A DNA stretch of 64,000 bases, taken from Brugia malayi (Eukaryota > Nematoda > Chromadorea > Rhabditida > Onchocercidae). The notes under the pieces are model-generated. The model was not told the DNA's origin. It saw only the letters and a program-made list of their open reading frames with translations, and ran no database searches. Below, one piece after another: positions 50,230 to 63,539 of this stretch. The first letter of the stretch is position 1; the number at the start of each line of letters is the position of its first letter. The stretch covers positions 21,448,721 to 21,512,720 of the forward strand of contig NW_025062479.1 of NCBI RefSeq assembly GCF_000002995.4, given 5' to 3'. The position numbers were made by a program, and so were the translations under genes.

Positions 50230-51219
50230 TTTGAGCTTTTCATCTTTATAAATGTGCAACAGAACAATAAAAAAATGCAAAAATTTATTTTCGAATATGT
50301 ATAATTATTAATTTGAAATGAAGGAAGCTAAGTAAATTGTTTTTTGTTGATCTCAAGGAATTATCAAAATAATAATTCAAACATCAGAGTAACCATATGA
50401 GTAGTGACATAAGCTACTTTAAAATTGCTAATAATTGCAGTTTGATTTCTCAGTTGCACTGATAAAGTTGTAGTAGCATTTATCAAGTTGCATTGATAAT
50501 AAAATTGTAGTATAATCTACTAATATTCTGTTTGAGAAAGAATATTTATTCTAAGTTACAAATTTACAACATTTTCTTTTTCTGGTGGCAATTATCCAAT
50601 AACTTTTATTGAAATCACTTTGATTTTTGGATGTCAAACTTTATTGCGTCTCAAATATTGCATTTACGAAACATCTAAATGATAATTAAAATAACAATTA
50701 TTTAATTCCCTAAATTTTTTCAATCTCTGATAGTTTTATATATGTAATAAACAATTTCATTGTTTATTCAGTTTGATTTTTGAAAAAAACTTAGAAAAAT
50801 TTCTCTCACTCTCAAACAAAATAGATGTTAACTGATAAAGAAAGAATAAATAAAGTATGATTATGCATATATCATTGTTCAGAAAAAAATAGGTTAATTT
50901 TTGCATATATTATATAAAAAATTTTTGCAGCTAATATCAATTTCAAGAATGAATGACAAAAATAGCAACCATTAATTATCACATGATTTGCTACTTTTTA
51001 AATCATTTTACTTCGATTTGTTTATTAGTAGTTAGTATACAGGTAAAAAAACTCTTCTTGTTCATGTTTCATATCAAAATTTCGATCAAAGCAGCTTGCT
51101 AAGGCTAAAATTGAGATATTAGCAATATGGCATTTGTTAAGCTTTCATCTATAATGCATTCATTAATGCTGTAAGCCATTTAAAATGCAACGACATCACT
51201 GTTTTCCCCAGGTTTTCAT

Positions 51220-51360
51220 GTCAGTTTGTCACCACCATCGTCACATTATCCCACCATATCAATATATTACAGCGATTCATCCGTCACTATCCAATAGCCA
51301 ATTAGCGTTCACTACCGTTGTCACATTGTCCAACCATACATCAATATGTTATCGTTATTA
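51220..51360. repeat. Imperfect tandem duplication (about 82-bp spacing)
   Basis: Two similar blocks of about 44 bases, each containing GTCACATT, then CCAACC or CCCACC, then a CAATAT-TTA end, starting near 51229 and 51310. The region is less AT-rich than its flanks. The open frame over it looks incidental. Confidence 0.5.
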
Positions 51361-53189
51361 TTATCAATATATTATACTATCTTCTTTCCTTCCTAAAATC
51401 CATCAAACTGTTTCTAAAGTTTGATTTAAGCATTTTAATAAATGTTCAATTGGAGATATTAGGAAAAAGACAACATATCAGAGTCAATGTAATCAAGAAA
51501 TAAAAAAAATAAAAGTTGAGAAAAAGAAAATGATATGCATTAGTACCATAAGGTTTAAAAGTAGCATTAGTACTTAGGATTACATATTAGAATTCATTTT
51601 TTTATATCTTTAAAATTTGATTGACTGGATGAAATGATCGATTATTCTAAACAACTTCAATTTATTGCATTACTTGAAATCGAAAGCTTTTAACTGTTTG
51701 CAAAAATGAAAATTAAAATGTGTCAATATTTATAATTTATTATCATTCTCATTAGTTGAACAATATTATTTCTATGTGCTAAATTATAATCGTATCACTT
51801 GTTGCATGTTTACAGTAATAACAAATCATAGGCGCAATTGTACATCTGTACATTCAACATTAATTTAGCGCTATGAAACTGTCATCTCATCGTTGTCACC
51901 AACTATTAATTATTCAGCTTTTTTCGAATGGAAGAAAAATGAACCAATACATGGCATCTGTTTAGTATTGATTCTTTTCCTTTCTCAGCTTTGTTTATTT
52001 ATTTATTCGTTTAGTTTCTGTTTACTTGTATTCTATTTGATTGTAAGGAAATATTGAATTTTAACTTAACATAAAAACATTTGTTATTGTTTATTTATTT
52101 CCAGTTTTTCTCTCTTTTTTTTTTTGATGTTTTAAATGATATTGTCAGTTTTTGAACCTGAAAGTGAATATCATGGCTGTCATTCCAGTGACACTTTTCC
52201 GATTGCAATATCTGATTGTAATCTTTTCTGATTTATAGCTGATAGAATATTTAATTCAAAATGAAACGAAGATTAAGTCTTTTTTGATATCGGAAACCTG
52301 AAATTTGACTTTGACTTGAATGATCATTGAAACTAATTTTGGGATAACAATGGAAAAGAAAAGAATTATAGGATTATTATCACTGATTGCAACTATTAAC
52401 ACAGTTACTTGCACTGATAATCTTGACCTAATGAAGATTCCATTCTGATAATTCTTATCTTCTAAATTAAGAAAGCACTAAAACAAATTAACAAGAAGCT
52501 ACCCATGTTAAGTGCTATTTATTATGGAAGAAGATTTAAGTGACATAAATATGGCTAATTATGCTATCTGTTTTCTATTTGAATTTGACAATGGCATCTG
52601 ATAAGCCATTATCTTCTACTAATGATAATTTGACAGTCATAAAGATTAGACATTCAAAAGATTATGATAACTTTTATCATCATTTAATCAGTTGATTATT
52701 ACTGATTAACCTATGATTGAAACAATCTAACATAAAGTACGATTAAGCGATCAATATTGCTCTAATCATTTTGTTCATTATGAATTCAAAATAAATAAAT
52801 AAAAAAAAGTGTAAAAGTTCATTGATTTAATTTTTCAAAAAAAAAAGCCAAATTTTTATTTGTTTTTCTACTAATTTTCTTTCACATAATAATATTTACT
52901 CTTCAAGTTCTTCTAATTAAATGCTCACTTAATCACTCACAACTCATTAATCATTCTTCTTTATCATTTATTCCTCACCTTATCACTTCCTTCATGCCTA
53001 TCTCATTATCAATGCATCAGCACTCTTTCCATCCCTATTCTATTCCATTTTAATTTTATTCCATCATTTAATGTGCCATTTACTTTGCATCGGGTAATTT
53101 GCAGCGTTGCGTTCTGCAAGCAGCATGCGTCAATAGTATCACTATTACTAATACTAATATTATATATAGTATTGGAGTGCGGAGTGTAT

Positions 53190-53221
53190 ACGTGTGTGTC
53201 TGTATGTATGTGTGTGCATGC

Positions 53222-53253
<32 letters not shown>

Positions 53254-53366
53254 ATATATATATAGCAGCGTTGTACTCAAGAACTGAATGTATTTTATCG
53301 ATTTCTGATTTATATGTAATTGCATATGTATGTATGCATGTATGTGTGTGTGTGTGTGTATATGTG
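53190..53366. repeat. TG and TA microsatellites
   Basis: Alternating GT/TG and TA runs at about 53190-53265 and 53320-53366. They create long, low-complexity open frames on both strands that are not credible genes. Confidence 0.85.
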
Positions 53367-53758
53367 TCTTTAAATGACTCCCTGCTGGGAGGAATTGAAT
53401 TGAAATTGAATAAAAATGAGAGGGAAGGTAGTGTGCTCGGAGGGGACGCTTGCTTGCGTTGGGTTTTATCGGAAATTGTAAAATTGCTGTTCCCGTAGTG
53501 TTGCCTTCAATTGCTTCCCTCTATTATTTTGCTCTATCATTATTGAAAAATTTTAATTTCAGATATTAGTGGTCATTGGTCAATGCTATCATAGTTGATA
53601 CTGTTGATGTTAATTGTAATGATGCGATTTATATTGAGTGAAACATGGCTTTTATAATACCAGTATGATTGTTAGCGTTATATTACTCAGTGTTTGCTTA
53701 ATAGTATAATTTATTCATTTGATGCTTTAGGTTTAGAATTAACCGAAGGCTGACGATT

Positions 53759-56526
53759 ATGAACATGAATATGTTCAGTGATATTAAAGACGAGTTGCAT
53801 GGTCAAGAACAGGACATGGCAGAAGCAACAGCTACAGCAAATACTCTTGCTGATATTTCCACTCTCATAACGCAGCAGAGTAAGAATTACGGTGATTGTA
53901 GGCTTGGAATGACTGAATGCAATGAAAAAAGTTAGTTAATAATGTTAACACTAACTTATTTATATTTCTCAAGTGTGGCATGATTATTGTCATTTAAATT
54001 TAAGGAATTTAATAATGATCAAATACTTCAAAGCTGCATCTTTTCGTATCTTCAGATAATTTCTCGGTTTTTATTTCTGCCCTTTTCTATAGTGCAATTA
54101 CTTTGAAATATTACATGTTCGTTCATAATTAATTGGGAATATGAAAGTCTTCGAGACTAATTAAATCTCAGGACCAAGACGTGGTCGTGTGGCAGAACAT
54201 CCATGTTGGGAATTGGTGCAGCGAGTTGATGAACATAATTGCATGATTTGTAGAATATGCTCCAAGGTGGTAAAATGTCTGAATACCCGGAATGCAATGC
54301 AGCATTTTAGCAGCTGTCACCCACAGGTGGGTTAACTGCTTTTTTCGAAAGCCATGGAACAAAGAAAACTAGCTACTGTCTATAGTGAGCTAAGTTATGC
54401 TAGTACTGGCTTCTTGAGGAAACAGAAGACTGCTTTTTTAAATATTGGAGAAGTGATTGAATAAGCCCTTTTGATTGCTTTATATAAATGCATATTATAA
54501 GCGGTTCCAGATTGCTGTTGAACTTGATCAATCATGGCAAATGAAGTTGCAACTCAAAGCTGATTTCAATCGCATATCCACTGAAACCTCATTATTTCGT
54601 AAGTCAGCTCTGTGATTTTGTTAGGAATGAAACAAATTCATATGTGGTCAATAAGTTGTACTGACTTTAGCGGAATTATGGAATTGAGCTGATCCGCTTA
54701 ATTGCCGAATTTATTATTTTAAACTTTATTTTTAGATAGAAACATATGGAAAAGGCGTGGTCGTGCAGCAGAACATCCTAGTTGGCGTTATTTCTGTCGA
54801 ATTAATCGAAAAAGTTCTAATTGTAAACTGTGCGGTGTTCATGTGGCATATGCATGCTCTGGCAATTTGATGAAACACTTAAAATCCAGACATCTTGCAG
54901 AATTTGCTATAACTCAGCGAGAATGGGAAGAAATTCTTAAGGTTATTTTTAAAGTAATGTCATTTTGCAGTAGATGGTTTGAGAAAGTATTAGAATTTTT
55001 GTAGTATTAGAATTCTTTAAGTATTAATGAAAACGGGAAATGCTATCGTTTGATTATTTTTTACAAAAATATTTGTGTTATAAATAAGAAATCCATTGAT
55101 TCTGTCAAATACTTTCATTTACTGGATTACTTTTTTCCAAGGTCGACTACACGAAGAGCTTTACTATTTATTAGTTCTAGAGAAAGAAGCAGCTTTGCGA
55201 ATTACGACTAAAAGTAAGTTCGAATGCATCAGGATCTGAGGAACAGTCACCATCAAATTTCTTATCTTATGATTATGAAGATGAACAGGATGAGGGCTTA
55301 GTTGGAGATGGAATTGAAGGAGAGGAAGATGGTAAGCTATTAAAATTATTTCCGGATAAATTACAGACAAGGATGATTTGCTTTTCATTCTTGTTATGAA
55401 TTGATTTACTTTTTTCCTTATTTTTGTTACTTTTTTCAGGTAACGTAGAACTTTTTGAGCAGAGCAATAGGAATGATAATGATGGTTCAGCGTCAAATGG
55501 TATTATTTTCGCTTATTACATTTACTAAAATCTTTTTTTTTTTTTTTTTTGGGAGTCAGGTTGAAAGCGCGTTTCGATTCATTTCTATCATAGAATCTGC
55601 TGTTTTCATTTATAAAATTCAGAGGCTGATTCGAAGTTGGATGATTTCGATAGTCAGACAACCACTGAGCAACACGATACAACACTTGAACCTTCCATTG
55701 CGGATGATGCAAACATAACTAATGTTAGCGAAACAGCAAACAAGATTTTGCAGTCAATTGGATTTTCATCTAATCCACCTAAATCACCATCACCTGTCAG
55801 TATTTATCTTAGTTTTTTTTGTCTTTTTGAAATATCGCATCGTCTGTTATATGATAAACTTTGTGTGATTTCTATTCCAAAGACATCCATTATTTTTGTT
55901 TTCTTTTTGTAACTTTACTAAACATTCGATTAAGTATTGGCATTAAAGTTCGTTAGAGTTATCAAAAGTTACTAGAATTAAATACACCATGTAAACGAGA
56001 ATTTTTATTGACTGTGAAAAATGAAAGTATTTCAGGGTTTGCAACAAGGGTCATGGCTTTCACAGACCTCTTTGGGTACAAAAAATGACGCATTTAGAAG
56101 ACGTATCAGCTTTTTCGGTAATTTGTACAATTTTCTGTTGGTTTGATTTTTCATGATTTGTTTGTTAAAATAAGTGTGGATCAAAAATTTCCTTTCTCCT
56201 AAGAAGATAGTTAAAAGACATTAGTGGGTAGATTTTCATAATTTTTTTTTCTTTGCTTGTTATCCCGAAAAGAAAAAATAGTTGGAAGAAGTTAAAGACT
56301 ACAGTGTTTAATTTTCTTCAAATATAAATATTTTTTGTCCAAAATTTGATTTCTATTCAAACTTATCGAATATTGTTCAGTAAACGGATTAGCGGAAGAT
56401 TTGGTATCATTCCCAATGGAGAAATCGTTGTTATGTATGCGTCAAATCCGAAAATATATGGATGAAAAGTTGATCGGACTGGAAGGAAGTATACAAAATT
56501 CGGAAGTAGACACCAATGTTACTTAA
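53759..56526 (+). CDS. Double BED zinc-finger protein, paralog 1, 9 exons
   Basis: Predicted nuclear DNA-binding protein, modelled at 393 aa. Exons: 53759-53879, 54172-54326, 54511-54598, 54736-54941, 55181-55331, 55440-55499, 55623-55795, 56036-56117, 56381-56526; phases close. Order of parts: an N-terminal motif EATATANTLADISTLITQQ; a first BED-type finger (EHPCW, CRIC, HFSSCH); a second finger (EHPSWRYF, CKLC, HLKSRH); a linker KKQLCELRL; an acidic, low-complexity middle; and a C-terminal block SFPMEKSLLCMRQIRKYMDE. BED fingers bind DNA and occur in chromatin-boundary proteins, transposases and nematode regulators such as DPY-20; no transposase catalytic core is visible. A TTTTAG acceptor at 53727-53730, 28 bases before the ATG, may be a trans-splice site. 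Its paralog starts 1.3 kb downstream. Confidence 0.87.
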
Positions 56527-57811
56527 TAGTCATTCTTTAATGAAATCATATGTGATGTAGCTTAATTTGTATGTTAAATACTTAACTTATTCTTGAATTC
56601 ATTCGAAATTACTTAGTCTTTACTAATTTGTTACCTTTTTCGGACATAAGAAAAGTTAGAGTAAGGAACTCTTGTTAGACAGCCGATTATAGGAACACAA
56701 AGTTATAAATGAACTCTTGAAAAGGTATGCGGGGTGATAGTATTATTAATTGGTATAAGTTTCTGTGACAGTTCAATTAGACATTCTTGATTACATGTTT
56801 GTTATTTTGTGGAAACTTGCATTGTTTATGATGGTATTTGCATGGTGCCTGATTATGCTGTCTTTTAAACGGTTTTCACTTAATTACATCTAATAATTCT
56901 TAAAGAAATGATTATAGTCAAATATCAAAAGGGAGCTTCCTTATCCATTAATTGCGATATTGTATCAATTGATTAGCGGTGAAATGTTGTAAATATGGCA
57001 TGTTACACATACCATACCTCAAATATACTTTATATTTTATATTTTCTTCGTATTTGTTGTAATTTAACTTTTTTTTTTTAACGATCTAAATTTTGTTTAA
57101 ACTTTGTGGCATTCAAGTCAGATTGTATGAATTTTTGAATTTATATGGTTCAGTTTCCTCCGTTGAATTTATTTTTCTGTTATAGCTAAAGTTTTTGGTT
57201 TTTGTTGTAATGTTCTAAATGTGCAAAAATTGGGGCCGAAATGAAATCACTTTTGTTTGATGATTATGACTGTAAGGGTTCTAGATTATGAATGCAAGAA
57301 TGCGTATCAAATTGCAAATTACTAATGCACGAAATAGAGAGGAATGACGAGCGCTTTTCTTGGATAATAAAAGATGCGGTAGAGATGCTCTTGGCAGTTT
57401 TTTTTTATCAATTATGGGTATTTCCCATTGAAATCTTAGGCAATTTCTGGCCTAACGCAGCTCCTGTTGATTGTGTCTAATAGGCTAAATCCAATGTTGG
57501 GATGCAGGTTTTCGCGTTGGCTGACCATTTGGGCCGCAATTGTGGGGGTTATCTTGACGGTACTAAATGGTTTTATTGGTTCAGGTTTCGGGTATATTAT
57601 ATTACATGTTCCTACCCTCATGTCTTAATTGTTCTGCGTCACTAATACAATCGAGACGTGATTTTCAGTGCTGCTGCATTTCTTACCTCGATTTCTTTAT
57701 TTTCCAGAAAGCATAGATTATTATCTCGATAGCAATGCGAACTGTACAAAGGTCCTCATAAAATAGCAACAACGATAATTCTTGCTCGCTAAAATATTTG
57801 AAACCTGCTTG
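56527..57811. other. Spacer between the two BED genes
   Basis: About 1.3 kb, AT-rich, with no conserved reading frame. The only open frame of note (57292-57480) has no splice or homology support. It should hold the 3' UTR of the first BED gene and the promoter of the second. Confidence 0.5.
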
Positions 57812-60800
57812 ATGGATCTTGGTCTGAATAGTTTCACGTCGCAACAACAAAACATTGATTCTTCTGCATTTATCATTAAGCGAGACCCCGAGAAAACATT
57901 CGCATTAGTGGAAGCGACCGCGACTGCCAATGCTTTGGCAGATATATCAGCTATAATATCACAGCAGTTTACCAGTCAAGGCGATAATTCTGAGGATGGT
58001 TGGTTGCCATTATTTCAGCAATTGTAATTGTTCATTTTATTCTTATGCATTTGTAATACCTTGGGACAGAGATTACTACTCTAACTAGCCAGTTGACATC
58101 ATTTATTTCTTGATTACTATCTCTATGGTTATTTTATGTGTAGATCATCCTTAAGCAATTTAAAATAGAAGATATATTCTTTTTTTGCTTGAAACCTTTG
58201 ATTTTTTCTTTATTAGAAGAGTTAAGTAAAAAAAAAGAAACTCGTCATTTAAAGACGGATCACCTTCTTCTTCTTCTTTGTCTTTTGCGAGTATTTTTTT
58301 TTGCTTTTGGGGTTAATACTTTGAAGTCTTTCTATTAATGGAATACATACAGCAGAAAGATATTGCCTGTAATATTTTCTTTGATACCATCCACTATTTT
58401 CATAGTACTAAATGATTGATTATCTGCAAATCAGAAATTCCAGGTACTGTCCATGATTCAGAACATCCATGTTGGGATTACATACATAAATCTGACGATC
58501 TCGATTCTATGGTTTGTCGTGTCTGTGCACAACTGATTAAACCCATCGATCTTCAAAATGCCATGGATCATTTTATAAGTTGTCATTCTCAGGTATACTT
58601 TTTATCTTTTAGCATTATATCGAAAATGGGAGAACAGAGAGAAATGATGAAAGAGCTGACAGACACATATCTCAAAATTAGCTTCGATCATCTCTTTTTC
58701 TCTTGATCTGTCTGGGATTATTGCAGAGCGTTTTATATCTTTAAAGTCAGAGAATGTTCCTGTATGAATTAAATATGCGTAGAAAATATGAATGGTATCA
58801 AAAAAACAATTTATGAGGTGCACTGAAGCACGTACTTACATTCATAAGTTGTTGACTATGATGTTTTCTTACTAAGAACGGATTGAAATTTTCAGCAGCG
58901 AAAAAAAATCTTACAGTCACTGTTATAATGGGATAAACTAAACACAATTATAATTTCAACAAATTTTTGCTCAATCTAAATGTTTTATCTCTCTTTATAC
59001 AGTTATTTTCTTCTTTATATTCTTTCCCTTCGATTTGTATCGAAAAAAAAAATAGAAAAAACTTTGCATTATTACCAAATTATTGAAGATGCTTCCATCT
59101 GAAATTCCCAAACTGGAAATTTTTAGGCTTACTGTAAATTGTTCGCTTCAACTAAAAATATTTTTCCATGTTAAAATTTCCTAACTCACCAACTTCTAAT
59201 AGGAGTAATTACTAAATCTTGTTCTTCAGATCGCTGCTGAATTTGAACAGACGTGGCAGATGAAATTACAGCTAAAATCATCGGTTAATCGGCCAACCGA
59301 TGAGCCATTATCGTCCAAGGAAGGTTCTGAAAGACGAGGCGGACATGGAACTGAACATCCATGTTGGCGCTATTTCACCCGTAATCGAAAAAGCGCTGAT
59401 TGTAGAATGTGCGGTACACATGTTGCGTACGCATGCTCTGGAAATCTTATGAGGCATCTAAGATCGAGGCATATCTCGGAATCCGTAATTACTCAGAAGG
59501 AGTGGGAAGAAATTCAAAAGGTTTTTTTTTTTTTTTGCTTTTCTATTTACTAAGCAGTGTGTGAAATGATCAGTGAAGTGATGCTTTTCTTGTCAGTCCA
59601 AATTTATTGAATGTTTTTAAGCTTCTTCGCATACGCGATAATTCTGTTGTTGTCTACAAGATTTGCTAAAAAAAAAAAAAACATTATAGAAATTTTTCTT
59701 CACACCTCTGACATAATAATCAACTGGATCTAAAATTCAGCTTTTTTTCCTTTATTTTTTCTCTGTTGAAGTATTTTTTGATTGGGTATGCGTTTTATTT
59801 TGGCGGGTAGTAGTAATTTTGCAGCTTCTTGAACACTGCTCAAATATTGTCAGAATGCCTAATTTTTTTTAGCAGCCGTGAATTATGACCCATTATTTTT
59901 ATGTTTTTAAATGCTTGTAGACTTTGTGTTTCTAGTTTACCTGAATAATGGGGTGACTTTATGTCAGTCGGTTGTCGAAAAAATTGGCTAATATATACTT
60001 ATCGACAAGAGAAAGTTTTCAAACTAGAATAAACCACATAATTTTCAAAAGGACATACGTCGGAAATCTTTTGTTTTCTGAATGAATTGTTTGTAAAACC
60101 ATTTGCAACGAGATTTATAATTCAGAGGAAAAAACAATTATGTGAACTAAGAATGATGGCTACTGCAAATGCCTGTGGTTCAGAAGAACAGCCTCATTCA
60201 AACGCCGTTTCATATGCTTATGTCGATGAAGAACAGGATGGAAGTATGGCGGGGGCGGGGGCTGGAGAAGAGTATGATGGTATGCACAGTTTGTATATTT
60301 CGAGAAAAGCAAAAGCGAGTAATATGATTTGCAGTTTATTTTTTCTGATGTAGTTTCAGGAATTGTTGAGAGTGATGAGCAGAGGTATAGGAAAGAAAGC
60401 AGTGTTTCCTCATCAATTGGTATGTCTTCCTGTAAATTTCGTTCCCTCTCAGTTATATATTTAGGGGTTAGAGAAATTTGTCTTCAAGTATTTTTTGTTT
60501 CAATACTTATATTTATTTGGTAAACGAATTGGATGAGCTGTTTCAGAATTGTGGCAGTTTCATAAAGTGATTAGTTTTTATATAATGTTAAAGTATAAGA
60601 AGCAGGCATTTACAGAGATATTATACTTTTATTTCTCTTTTTTCTGTGATATCTTATTTAAGGATATAAATGCATGGTTAGGTATGGTTTTAATTTTCAC
60701 TGATAGTACTACATAGTTCCAACTGCAGATTTTGTTTCATTGCTGTGGTTTTAATTGTGAAACATTCGAACTAGGCATATCAAAGACGTTTTTTCAGCAA

Positions 60801-61336
60801 GTGATGTAAAAGTAAGTGGATGCAATGATGTTGCTGGTAGGAATGCGCAAGCATTTTCTGGCGCACACAACCCATCGTTTGAAGGAATATCCCCGGTATG
60901 TTTTTAAAATTTCAATTGTTCCCATTCTTACAGATTTCCTTATTTATATTATAAGTTGTAAATCACTGGTATTTAATGCCATTATAGAAACATCAGCAAA
61001 ATTCGGGTCCTATGAGTGGCAGTGTTCGTTCTCGGACCTTTAGTACTGGAAGAAATGCAGCTTTTCAAAAGCGCATAAATTCTTTTGGTAAGCCATTTTA
61101 TAAAATAGAACCTTGCATTTTTCAATTCATATTCAGGCGGGATTCATGCATATTGTAAATAATTCCAGCATGCATTCTTTTATGTTTCAGTTAGCGGACT
61201 TGCGGAAGAATTGTTGTCATTCCCAATGCAGAAGTCATTGATCTGCATGCGACGAATCAGGAAATTTATGGATGAACAACTGCTCGAATTGGACGATGTT
61301 AATCAAATTTTCGAGGATGATGCTGGGATATCATAA
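57812..61336 (+). CDS. Double BED zinc-finger protein, paralog 2, 8 exons
   Basis: Tandem paralog of the preceding gene, modelled at 394 aa. Exons: 57812-57998, 58444-58592, 59230-59520, 60126-60279, 60360-60419, 60798-60895, 60988-61087, 61191-61336; phases close. The same order of parts is kept: EATATANALADISAIISQQ near the N-terminus; BED finger 1 (EHPCWDYI, CRVC, HFISCH); BED finger 2 (EHPCWRYF, CRMC, HLRSRH); RKKQLCELR; an acidic and Ser-rich middle; and SFPMQKSLICMRRIRKFMDE. Exons of 60 and 146 bases match the paralog in length. Exon 59230-59520 covers what two exons encode in the first gene, so one intron differs. The N-terminus is about 20 residues longer than in the paralog, and the middle is the most diverged part. 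Role unknown; a sequence-specific regulator is the simplest guess. Confidence 0.87.
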
Positions 61337-63539
61337 CAGTAAAAGCATTTATATTCGATTTGAAAGCATTGTTTTTTTTTTATTTTATAAAAGAAGCTCC
61401 GTTAAAGCAGATGGTTATTAATTTATGCCAGTTTTATATTACATCTTGCATAACACTGGATAGCTGGTCCCGAATAGTATTATCATGTGTCGTGCATGAA
61501 TGATATTAAACATGGATGGATGACATCTTTTTATTTTATTATTTTGGCGTTTGAATCAGGATATCTGGAATCTGGAATTTTGAGTTAAGGAGGCAAGAGT
61601 TGCATATATTCGATGATGTGCCATAGTTGCTGAAAATTTTATGAAATAAATAGTCTCAACATTGATTTAAAATTGGAACATATTAGAAAACACTACAAAT
61701 ATATTGGAAAAGCAGGAACTTTTTCACTGAGGCCGTTGTAGGTCATCAAATATGGGTTGAATAATAAATTTCATCTAGTTTGCCACTGATTATATCAAAC
61801 CTTCAAGAAATTCTCTGAATGACAGATTTCGTATTTTTCTGAATGTTGCAGTCTTGTGTCCTATACTATTCGTTTTTTTTTTTTTTTTTTTTTTTTTTTC
61901 CTTTTTTGAATTAGATTTTTTAGTAATGAGCCGTTTGAGTTGTTTTCCTGCAGTTCTTGTAATATTTAGGTCTTCTATCGGGAGTTTCAGTTTTTTATTG
62001 AATAATATTTGTCTTTGTTTGTACATATCCTTTGAACTCTGAACTGCATCCGAATTTATATATAATTATTTTTCTTTTGCTGTAATACTACATTTTGTTC
62101 GGTTGTTTAAATGAAGTAAAAAAGTTCCTTATGATAGTGTTTGCGAGATATTGGGTTGACGAAGTGAGATTTAGGTTTGCTATTGCAGTATTTTAGCAGG
62201 AATGAAGCAAAGAGACATTTAATGTAACAGCAACCGAAAAGCGTCAAAATTTTTTAAAGTATTATCAAAAATGAATGTAAGGATCAGACATATGACAAGT
62301 TCTCTCAACACCAACTTGGTAGTGTTGTTAGATTTCAGGGATATCCACATCTTTTAAGGGATATTCAAAGTTTATTAAGTTGCTTCTTGGTTTGAAGTTT
62401 GATTAATGTGCACTTTGCATCATTATATCTTATTGCGAATGAGATTGAAGAGTAATATTTGAAGCTAAATGAAATAATTGAAATAAGCTCTGACAAACAG
62501 ATGACTCTGAATTTGAGATGGGAATATTTAAGCGATGCTATGCTGTATTCTCGAAGAAGTGATGAAATTATATAATATTCTTGAAGTATTAATTAACATA
62601 TCGTTCTTACGCGGCATTATTTGCCCTACAACTATCTACAGCATAAGTAATACATAATAGTGAGAAAGATTCTTTGGTTATTCTTAAAACATCACTTAGA
62701 GAAATTTTTCTGAGTTTAACTATATGTTTTAGCATTTAAAATCGCTTACATTTTATTTCGTTGCTTTTCCTTTAATTTTCTTTTTATTATCAACTTTTGC
62801 TTTGATTAGGTTTTCAATCATAAATTAATGCAAATTTTATGTAGATTAAATATAAGTAGGTATATTCTATCTGTAAATGAAGCAAAGGAAGATTGGAGAG
62901 AGTGAGAGAGAGAGAGGGAGAGAGAAAGAAAGAGGGAGAGAGGGAATCTACTGTCCTCTTCAATTCCTTCTGAGCAAAAAAATAAAAATAGTGTATAATT
63001 CCCGAATTTGAGATTTGGATTTTAAATGTAAGTTTGGTTTTCCAGTTCAAAGTTAGAACCATTTCTTTTAAAGATTTTAGTTCGAATACAAAGAAAAAAA
63101 AAAAGTTGCAAATAGAAAATTCACATAAGCTTATTAGATTGCATTTTTTTTTCAGGTGTCGTCAGTTTCCGGACGATTTAATTTTGAAATGCGACAGCTT
63201 AACCATTTTGTTTTTCCGCCATCTTTGGTCCTTTTTCCTCTTTACTTTTTTTTTTTTTTTTTTTTTTTGGTATCAGCTTAAAATTTAAATTTTTGAAAGT
63301 AACGAATAGTTTGATTTTTTTACACAAATAAAATGTTACATTAAATTATGCGCAAGTAAAAAGAACAATGCGCAATGCAATGGTATTTATCATTATATAT
63401 GCTGTTTCTTTTTACTGATAAGTTTAATTCTTATCATTTGAAATTAAGAAAGCATTACAAAGTATTAATTGTTTGTTGACAACTGATACAATTAAGGATT
63501 AATTCGAGTGTTAAATAAATAACATGTGACATTTTAGAA
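61337..63539. other. Spacer with GA-rich tract
   Basis: About 2.2 kb after the second BED gene. It contains a poly(T) tract at about 61873-61899 and a purine (GA) tract at 62894-62944. A possible 5' exon of the next gene lies near 63157-63225 (a TTTCAG acceptor and an ATG at about 63188), but it is weakly supported. Confidence 0.5.
62894..62944. repeat. GA-rich purine tract
   Basis: About 50 bases of nearly pure GAGA-type sequence; a shorter one lies at about 63830-63856 inside an intron of the next gene. Confidence 0.85.

Larger units (their letters stand above)
49969..53758. other. mec-3 5' flank, intergenic
   Basis: About 3.8 kb between divergent mec-3 (minus) and the first BED gene (plus), so both promoters are expected here. 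It includes an AATGCAT element at 50223-50229, a twofold ATATCTCG repeat at about 50160-50200, an imperfect duplication at about 51220-51360 and TG/TA microsatellites at 53190-53366. No gene was recognised. Confidence 0.5.

Noticed and set aside
53073..53498. 141-codon plus-strand open frame
   Set aside because: It runs through TG/TA microsatellites, and the peptide is low complexity (C, V, Y, I repeats). Not credible as a gene.
55164..55496. Antisense open frames over the first BED gene
   Set aside because: They mirror acidic coding exons on the plus strand; the plus-strand model has matching phases and a paralog.
57292..57480. 62-codon open frame between the BED genes
   Set aside because: No counterpart in the paralog, no acceptor or donor that links it, and ordinary AT-rich composition.
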